Assembly: GCA_032622095.1 (NCBI GenBank)
Contig: CP136061.1
Span: 187,246,369 to 187,310,368 of the forward strand
Reading direction: 5' to 3'
DNA: 64,000 nt
Source of the DNA: Siphonodentalium dalli
Taxonomy: Eukaryota > Mollusca > Scaphopoda > Gadilida > Siphonodentaliidae
The notes under the pieces were generated by a model, which was not told the DNA's origin, searched no databases, and worked only from the letters and a program-made list of their open reading frames with translations. This document shows positions 59,001 through 64,000 of the stretch, in pieces (positions within the stretch are counted from its first letter, which is position 1; each line of letters starts with the position of its first letter). Made by a program: the position numbers and the translations under genes.

Positions 59001-61432
59001 AATAAAATCTAAACATTTAATAAATAAAGCATACATGTAAAACAGGTTGCTTTCATCAACTTTGCGAAAATCCACAATCATCCTCCTTAAGTAAATAATA
59101 TGTGGAAAATAATCAAGAAGCTCATAACCGAGAGTGTTCTTAACCCTCTAAGAGCTCTTTCCATCAATGTATCACATTATTATAATCAATAAATTTGAAT
59201 GAAATTGTCAATGACACTGTAGCTCAACTTGGAAAGGGAACAATTTAATGTATTACAGTCAATGGAGCGATTAGGAATGTGGAAAGTTGAATGTTTAATA
59301 CTAGTTTATAGACATGAAGAGAAAACTAAAATCCAAGATGGCTGCTGGCGGCCATGATTTCGGCCGAATGACCCCAAAATGACTCATTCCCATCTACATG
59401 TCATTATTAACATTCATGACAAATTTTATGATGATCAGACTAAAGGTACGACATGTAGCCCGTGCTAAAGCATTTAGTCATACAAAGAGTAAAATCCAAG
59501 ATGGCTGCTGGCGGCCATGTTTTTGGCCGAATGACCCCAAAATGAGTCGTTCCCATCTACATGTCATCGTTAACATCCATGACAAATTTTATGACGATCA
59601 GAGTAAAGGTACGACCTGTAGCCCATGCTAAAGAATTTAGTCATACAAAGAGTAAAATCCAAGATGGCTGCTGGCGGCCATGTTTTTTGGCCAAATGACC
59701 CCAAAATTACTCGTTCCCTTCTACATGTCAATATTAACATCCATGACAAATTTCATGATGATCAGACGAACAGTACGAACTGTGGCCCGTGCTAATGGAT
59801 TAAATTTTTAAATGCAAGATGGCTGCTGGCGGCCATGTTTTTTGTCCAAATGACCCCAAAATGACTCGTTCCCATCTACATTCCAATTTCAACAGTCATG
59901 ACAAATTTTATGATGATCAGACTAAATGTACGACCTGTAGCCCGTGCTAAAGGATTTAGTCATACAAAGAGTAAAATCCAAGATGGCTGCTGGCAGCCAT
60001 GTTTTTTGACCGAATGACCGCAAAATGACTCGTTCCCATCTACATGTCATTATTAACATTCATGACAAATTTTTATGATGATCAGACTAAAGGTACGAAC
60101 TGCAGCCCGTGCTAAAGAATTTAGTCATACAAAGAGTAAAATCCAAAGATGGCTGCTGGCGGCCATGTTTTTTGGCCGAATAACCCCAAAATTACACGTT
60201 CCCATCTACATGTCAATATTATCATCCATGACAAATTTCATGATGATCAGATGAACACTACGACCTGTGGCCCGTGCTAATGGATTAAATTTTGAAATCC
60301 AAGATGGCCGCTGGTGGCCATGTTTTTTGTCCGAATGACCCCAAAATGACTCGTTCCCATCTACATTCCAATTTCAACAGCCATGACAAATTTTATGATG
60401 ATCAGACTAAATGTACGACCTGTAGCCCGTGCTAAAGGATTTAGTCATACAAAGAGTAAAATCCAAGATGGCTGCTGGCAGCCATGTTTTTTGACCGAAT
60501 GACCCCAAAATGACTCGTTCCCATCTACATGTCATTATTAACATTCATGAAAATTTTTATGATGATCAGATGTACGAACTGCAGCCCGTGCTAAAGAATT
60601 TAGTCATACAAAGAGTAAAATCCAAGATGGCTGCTGGCGGCCATGTTTTTTGGCCGAATAACCCCAAAATTACACGTTCCCATCTACATGTCAATATTAT
60701 CATCCATGACAAATTTCATGATGATCAGATGAACAGTACGACCTGTGGCCCGTGCTAATGGATTAAATTTTGAAATCCAAGATGGCCGCTGGTGGCCATG
60801 TTTTTTGTCCGAATGACCCCAAAATGACTCGTTCCCATCTACATTCCAATTTCAACAGCCATGACAAATTATATGATGATCAGACTAAAGGTACGACCTG
60901 TAGCCCGTGCTAAAGGATTTAGTCATACAAAGAGTAAAATCCAAGATGGCTGCTGGTGGCCATGTTTTTTGGCCGAATGACCCCAAAATAAAACTTGACA
61001 TGACAGTTATATTAGAATGGTTTAAAAATATGAAATGATAATTAAAAGAACAAATTATTTAAGTTGATAAATTTATAAATAATTTTAGCAAATTTACGCA
61101 CCATAAAGGCCTTATGACCCTTTGAAATAACTTATAAAATGACTCTGAAAATTATTTAGTCCAGTAGTATATAAATTCTAATGAATTACCTGTCCTGGAA
61201 TGTGCGTCCATACTGTGCCGTGTTAATTGCGAGTTCCAAGTCAAAGTCATCACCATCAAAAGGTTTTACTTCAGGATTGTTTTCAAAAACATATCCCCTG
61301 TCATCGGCAGACTGACCAGAGGGAAATGTATATTTCTGTGACAGATCAATCTTTGATGGGCGATTTCTTCTCTCACTGTTAAAGCTAGCATTTGTGTTCC
61401 ACCCATCATAGTCATTTGTAGAGATATTGTAT
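49683..61432 (-). CDS. DD3-3-like: DD3-3-like protein, copy B, membrane-anchored (5'-partial, 6 exons)
   Basis: Exons in transcript order are 61190-61432, 57182-57352, 55422-55657, 53415-53631, 52611-52728 and 49683-50072. All introns are GT-AG and all phases join; 1375 nt, entering one base short of a codon end, with a single stop at the end. It starts at the RYNIST block, so the N-terminal half must be encoded beyond 64000. Shared blocks are [49 protein letters not shown] and [16 protein letters not shown]. After these it carries about 160 extra residues: a mixed polar domain, one hydrophobic helix ([18 protein letters not shown]..) and a basic cytoplasmic tail. It should be a type I membrane protein with the DD3-3 region outside the cell. 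It converges on copy A, tail to tail. Confidence 0.91.
50113..50255. mobile_element. Palindromic MITE in copy B last intron
   Basis: ACAGTAATGCCCTAAATAAT to TTAGGGAATTAGTGT, with a shortened right arm. It starts only 41 bases upstream (transcript sense) of the last acceptor, so it lies where the branch point would be expected. Confidence 0.8.
50256..51456. other. Copy B last intron; no feature recognised
   Basis: AT-rich sequence without clear repeats or coding signal on either strand. Confidence 0.4.
51457..52310. mobile_element. Second TAAAGGCCCACTTAATTTT element, split by an insert
   Basis: The left end and the central palindrome (GGAAGGGTAATAACTCTATA / TATAGAGTTATTCCCCTTCC) match 45182-45654. 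About 400 bp are inserted at 51533-51936. The right end is missing after TAATGTGATCTTGG, so this copy is truncated. Confidence 0.7.
51533..51936. mobile_element. Insert within the second TIR element
   Basis: This sequence is absent from the intact relative. It has a strong hairpin (TTATAAGCGAAATAAA at 51843 opposite TTTATTTCGCTTATAA at 51890) around a GC-rich CGCGCGCCCTCTGGGCGC loop. On the minus strand 51568-51780 encodes 70 residues with five cysteines ([20 protein letters not shown]); it looks protein-like but I do not recognise it. Confidence 0.4.
52611..52728 (-). CDS. DD3-3-like: Copy B, linker exon
   Basis: The acceptor is TTCCAG just above 52728 and the donor GTGAGT just below 52611; it is 118 nt long. 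It encodes [40 protein letters not shown]. The composition is charged and probably extracellular. Phase 2 in and phase 0 out fit both neighbouring exons exactly. There is no counterpart in copy A. Confidence 0.85.
52905..53060. repeat. Relative of the 44.96-45.12 kb repeat
   Basis: TGCCAGTGCATTCTCTTATA, GGGAGCATCGCATATGTCAG and GGGCCAATACATTTTCTTAT are shared with that locus. It lies in the intron between the linker exon and the YMCTRNN exon of copy B. Confidence 0.5.
53415..53631 (-). CDS. DD3-3-like: Copy B, YMCTRNN exon
   Basis: The acceptor is GTCAG just above 53631 and the donor GTATGT just below 53415. It encodes [20 protein letters not shown], then [31 protein letters not shown] and a tail ending GGNITSPHR. 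Copy A terminates just after the homologous QKG motif, so everything after VYP here is specific to copy B. The [11 protein letters not shown] block resembles the GTYxYxC ligand loop of cupredoxins (inference). Confidence 0.93.
53679..53911. mobile_element. AACCCTTTC-family repeat, diverged copy
   Basis: TTTCTTTCTAAATACTCATTG at the left, AATCTATTTAGTATAGAAAA at the right, and TTGTTGAACTTATTATGTGAAC inside, as in 55050-55317. Another partial copy is just downstream of the YMCTRNN exon at 53270-53352. Confidence 0.55.
54439..54980 (+). mobile_element. Core-repeat element starting with TATACCCCCTTT hairpin
   Basis: TATACCCCCTTT (54439) pairs with AAAGGGGGTATA (54457). GTCCGTCCGTCCGATGTCTC follows, then three units of ATCTCAATGAAATTT(G/T)GTA(T/A)GGATGTTCAC at about 54550, 54728 and 54947. 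The same core lies at 18.2-18.5 and 19.6-19.9 kb. Confidence 0.65.
55050..55317. mobile_element. AACCCTTTC-family repeat
   Basis: AAACCTTTCTTTAGTAAATA to AATTAGTAAGGAAAGGGTT, 268 bp, same layout as 45985-46258 but diverged. It abuts the core-repeat element just before it. Confidence 0.65.
55422..55657 (-). CDS. DD3-3-like: Copy B, WTGSNT exon
   Basis: The acceptor is AACCAG just above 55657 and the donor GTAATT just below 55422. It encodes [40 protein letters not shown], a Tyr/Gly-rich stretch ([14 protein letters not shown]), and a segment ending HLAILTPG. The glycine-rich loop is shorter than in copy A, and the following part is not obviously alignable to copy A exon 10. Confidence 0.9.
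55931..55990. repeat. Short palindrome of the TCATGAATC..GATTCATGG family
   Basis: ATATCATGAATCAGTACTCT and AGAGTAGAGATTCATGGTAT flank GGTCTCAGGCGTAGCC. It is the same end sequence as at 17028 and 22336 and can be read as a minimal element. Confidence 0.6.
56395..56715. mobile_element. GC-richer MITE with two hairpins
   Basis: GAGGGCGTT near 56404 and AACGCCCTC near 56705 form short inverted ends. Inside are GAAGCGGGCGTTAATGAAGC opposite TTCATTAACGCCCGTCGCCC, and ATTAACAGCCCTCGGGCCTA opposite TAGGCTCTCGGGCTGTTAAT. No ORF. Confidence 0.55.
56902..56930. repeat. Poly-G tract of almost 30 bases
   Basis: An uninterrupted G run in copy B intron (read as C on the transcript). Length is likely unreliable in sequencing. 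Shorter G or C runs are at 14188, 24466, 26744, 48180 and 62652. Confidence 0.9.
57182..57352 (-). CDS. DD3-3-like: Copy B, exon with [11 protein letters not shown] core
   Basis: The acceptor is TTTCAG just above 57352 and the donor GTAAGT just below 57182. It encodes [44 protein letters not shown] and GDYVHIQ. The core is nearly identical to copy A exon 8, while the flanks differ. The next intron falls between VHIQ and WTG. Confidence 0.93.
57420..57680. repeat. AAGATGGCTGCTGG-family fragment
   Basis: GAGATGGCTGCTGGCGGCCA, ATTTATGTCTCCAATCTAGT, GTTTGGTGATGATTGGAAGA and CCAAAGGATTTAATCAT, about one and a half units of the family. It begins 68 bases beyond the acceptor end of the 57182-57352 exon, upstream in the transcript. 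Confidence 0.65.
58030..58400. repeat. Tandem core repeats, about 150 bp
   Basis: Three units sharing TCCATGGCTGAGAT / ACCATGGCTGAGATATCT and CATACCAAATTTCATTGAGA with GGACGGACAAAAAATAATTA-like links. Related in phrase and spacing to 48670-49000. Confidence 0.6.
59225..60995. repeat. 11-copy tandem array with three-unit higher-order period
   Basis: Each unit contains CCAAGATGGCTGCTGGCGGC; starts are at 59333, 59496, 59659, 59814, 59978, 60143, 60299, 60463, 60622, 60777 and 60941, so the period is 155-165 bp. Every third unit (59814, 60299, 60777) is a distinct type with ATGGATTAAATTTT in place of the ATTTAGTCATACAAAGAGTA phrase. This gives a higher-order period of about 480 bp. The small + strand ORFs are repeat artefacts. 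Confidence 0.92.
61190..61432 (-). CDS. DD3-3-like: Copy B, first visible exon
   Basis: On the minus strand the acceptor is CCTGCAG just above 61432 and the donor GTAATT just below 61190. It encodes [17 protein letters not shown], a long variable insert with Lys/Asp/Pro, then [17 protein letters not shown]. Copy A splits this stretch over two exons; here it is a single 243-nt exon with a longer variable part. The 5'-most codon is split, so at least one more exon precedes it; none was found up to 64000. Confidence 0.92.
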
Positions 61433-62380
61433 CTGCAGGAATAAAACAGTTGACATGTCAGAATTCCACCATATTCCCATATATCACATAAAAACAAATT
61501 TGCTTCTCAAAGTGTCCAAATTTACTCATTATGGTAGGTAATTACCCGAAAATATAAGCAAAGTGTTACAAGTACTTGTAATGTTTTGTTTGTTTTTAAT
61601 ACCAAGAAAATAATGTAAATCAACTTGAGTGCAGCCATTGCTGATGCAAATAAGTTAATGAGAAAATACGAAGCACCCCGTGTCTGATCATAATCAACAT
61701 TGTCTGTATTTTAGAATTATCTTTATTTGAAGAAAACAAAATAGTGACTTGTGCAGTTCAGCGCGTGATTAAATTCTATTAAAAACTCTCAAACAGCTCC
61801 AAGTTGCCCGAGTCTGAAGAAGTTAGGTGGGTTTTCCATTACCACCAGCTAGCATTATGTCAGCCAATTGCAACATCTATGAGTAAAGCAATGCAGAAAA
61901 TCAGGCGATTGTTGGAATTCCTATACAGTAATTGACTCGCCACTTAGCTAAAAATAGCACAATAAAGTTTCAAATTGATAATTTCACAAAATTAGAGATT
62001 ACTACAACTAATTTAACACTAAAAATATATGCGAAGAGTCCAGAATTTACAAATAATGCACAGCAAGAATAGAAATTCGTATTCCAAGAATTTCAACAGT
62101 TAACCCCAGTTTGAAGCGACAGATAACAATGAAACCAAAAGAAGATCATAAAACTATTTGTGCATTGTGATGTCATACAGCATGGATTAATAGCATGCAG
62201 AAGATATTTATAGCGATGGTAATGGAAAACCCATCTAATTTACCACTCAGAAATGCAGAGCAGTTTGGGAGTCTGATTTTAATCAGAACTATGACTTGTG
62301 CAGTCCACATTTAATGTAAATGTTTACAAACAATGATTTCAAAATTCAGAATCTCATCACAGGACACAGGGAGATTATTA
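61433..62380. other. Copy B upstream intron; no exon found
   Basis: I looked for the block equivalent to copy A exon 6 (NHLGNG, QRCV) on the minus strand and did not find it. No repeat family is recognised. Confidence 0.45.
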
Positions 62381-62850
62381 TTTTTTTTTTTAATAGTTTT
62401 TATTCGGATCAATCATAAGATCATATACATAACTATCTATCTACTTGATACTCCATCGCCCTAAATGTGCTGAGGAAAATGTGGAGTTCCAGGTGCTACC
62501 ACTGCCAAGTAACTTTATAACCCTGTGGTGACTCCAGTAGCGTTCTTTAATGTGCACACACCGAGGCGTGTACACAGGTCAGCCATTAATGTCTGCGCCT
62601 GATCGGACAGCGTACTGCACCCACGACAACATACCCTGACAAGTGTTGTAATGGGGGGGGGGGGAGTCGTCATTTTGCATTCGGATCTTTATTCAGTGAT
62701 CTCGAATGAGACTTTTCAGCCTGACAAACTTAATATCTGACCGAGTTCTGATTTTTGTCAGAATATCCTGACCAGGTTGCGATCCCCGGTCCGATAGCAT
62801 GAGAGACCAGTACCGTGGTATGCTACCTCTCGGCTTCCATCAACATACAC
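62381..62850 (-). mobile_element. Retroposon-like block with poly-A at one end
   Basis: A T-rich run at 62381-62392 would be the poly-A tail of a minus-strand retroposon. Next come GTGCTACCACTGCCAAGTAA, CTTTAATGTGCACACACCGA and, at 62772-62795, GACCAGGTTGCGATCCCCGG, faintly like a Pol III B box. I recall similar sequence blocks as interspersed repeats in molluscs. It could be a SINE or a LINE/Penelope 3' end; there is no ORF. Confidence 0.35.
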
Positions 62851-63519
62851 AGAACAAGAAGGTATGGTTACGATTATGAGTAATTTACTGAAGCAAAGAA
62901 ATATATGTATCTTTGAGGGTTTTAATTGTCAATCTCCTCAATGGGCATTTCTATAAAGGCACATTTGAAGAAGCGCAGTGACCACAAATCGAACAAATGT
63001 TCTAGTATTGTCCATCTCTCTTGGAAAAAATTGTCTTTAATTGTTCTATACCTTCTTAGGTATTCTATGAATTATTTTAGGGTAGGAAGTGTTTTTTTTA
63101 TTTAACAGCAATAAATATATCGCTTGAATAAGAGCAGACAGAAATTTAACATATTATCTGTTGGTCCATTTTCCTCCGTTAAACCCAGCTTAAATTTTTC
63201 TGGTGATATTGTAAAGTTAATCTCACATTTATTTTCTATAATTTCTTGGAATTCCAATAAAATTGATTTTGAAACACTGGGGGATTATTGATGAAGGTGA
63301 CCAAAAACGTATTCTATATGTTCAAGTTCTCAATAATAATGGTTTAAGAAACTTTGTATGATCTTTCAGCTGTTCCTACCACATGCACCTTGATTGAGGC
63401 ACTTGATAAAAAATAATGTGGTGAAATTATATTAAAATAAAAGGCTGCTAGGCCACATGTCCCCATGAATAAGGGGGCTTTATATGACTGCGGTGGCGTT
63501 TTCAGAATTTAATTATTTG
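62851..63519. other. No feature recognised
   Basis: AT-rich sequence in the presumed upstream intron of copy B, without coding or repeat signal that I can support. Confidence 0.35.
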
Positions 63520-64000
63520 ATTTTGAGAACAACCATTAATAACAAATGTTTTCACCCGGAAACCAAAATAGTTGTCAAATAATAAGTCAACAAGGACCAC
63601 AACTCTGGTAAAATCCATATATCAAATTTGCAAACATACAGATGCTATATAACTATAACTAAAGCTATATATCACCTGGAAACTAAGTCAACAAGGACCA
63701 TAACTCCTGTAAAAATATGCGGAGGGAAAAAAAGATAACTGTAACTAAAGCTATCACACAGAAACGAAAATAATTGTCAAATTATAAATCAACAAGCACC
63801 ATAACTCTGGTAAAATAAGTGCACGGAACTCAAATTCGAACCTGTATTTTCATATGAATTCATATACCAAATTTGAAAAAAACAGATAACTATGACTAAA
63901 GCTACAACCCAGAAACCAAAATAATCAAATTATAAGTAAACAAGGACCATAACTCTGATAAAAATAGAAGATTATAGTTTAGCAAGGGAAGCCTATAACT
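63520..64000. repeat. Tandem repeat running off the window edge
   Basis: Units share ACAAGGACCATAACTCTGGT, CAAATTATAAGTCAACAAGG and AACTATAACTAAAGCTATA at irregular spacing of about 90-150 bp (phrases near 63592, 63693, 63795 and 63940). Confidence 0.65.

Noticed and set aside
62772-62800. tRNA gene suggested by GGTTGCGATCCCCGG
   Set aside because: Only a weak B-box likeness; no A box at the right distance and no cloverleaf could be drawn. Better explained as part of a retroposon.

Overview
This is a window of animal genomic DNA, AT-rich, with long introns and many repeats. I think it is from a mollusc, probably a bivalve or gastropod. Two things suggest this: the only recognisable genes belong to the DD3-3-like family, which I know best from molluscs and other invertebrates, and the introns carry mollusc-style repeats (tandem cores of about 160 bp with hairpin ends, GACA/GGAC-type tails, short palindromic MITEs). 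I see no prokaryotic features, no rRNA or tRNA gene and no CRISPR array.

The genes are two DD3-3-like paralogues pointing at each other. Copy A (+ strand) has eleven exons that I could chain by splice sites and phase from 7106 to 42389. They total 1761 nt, which is 586 codons plus stop with no frame break. Its 5' exons (signal peptide and first conserved block) were not found in positions 1-7105 and probably lie to the left. Copy B (- strand) has six exons from 61432 down to 49683, about 458 residues. Its N-terminal half lies beyond 64000. The two stop codons are 7.3 kb apart.

The paralogues differ in how they end. Copy A stops directly after the last conserved motif and reads as a secreted protein. 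Copy B continues for about 160 residues, with an extra domain, one transmembrane helix and a short basic tail. Intron positions also differ in the shared region, so this is an old duplication. A possible 103-nt cassette exon in copy A (38499-38601) would add a transmembrane helix followed at once by a stop.

Layout: 1-7105, repeats upstream of the first visible exon; 7106-42389, copy A with transposon-filled introns, including a roughly 6.9-kb nested inverted-repeat complex (9.4-16.3 kb), exact tandem duplications of 485 and 1387 bp, a 0.88-kb foldback element with a 6-bp target duplication, a 1.2-kb foldback made of CCGAAG/CTTCGG repeats, and a 1.65-kb minisatellite; 42390-49682, the convergent intergenic region, with palindromic MITEs and a 161-bp tandem array ending in a Helitron-like hairpin; 49683-61432, copy B, whose first visible intron holds an 11-copy array with higher-order structure; 61433-64000, an intron with a retroposon-like block and another tandem repeat. 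The function of the DD3-3 family is not established; the cupredoxin-like reading given below is inference.
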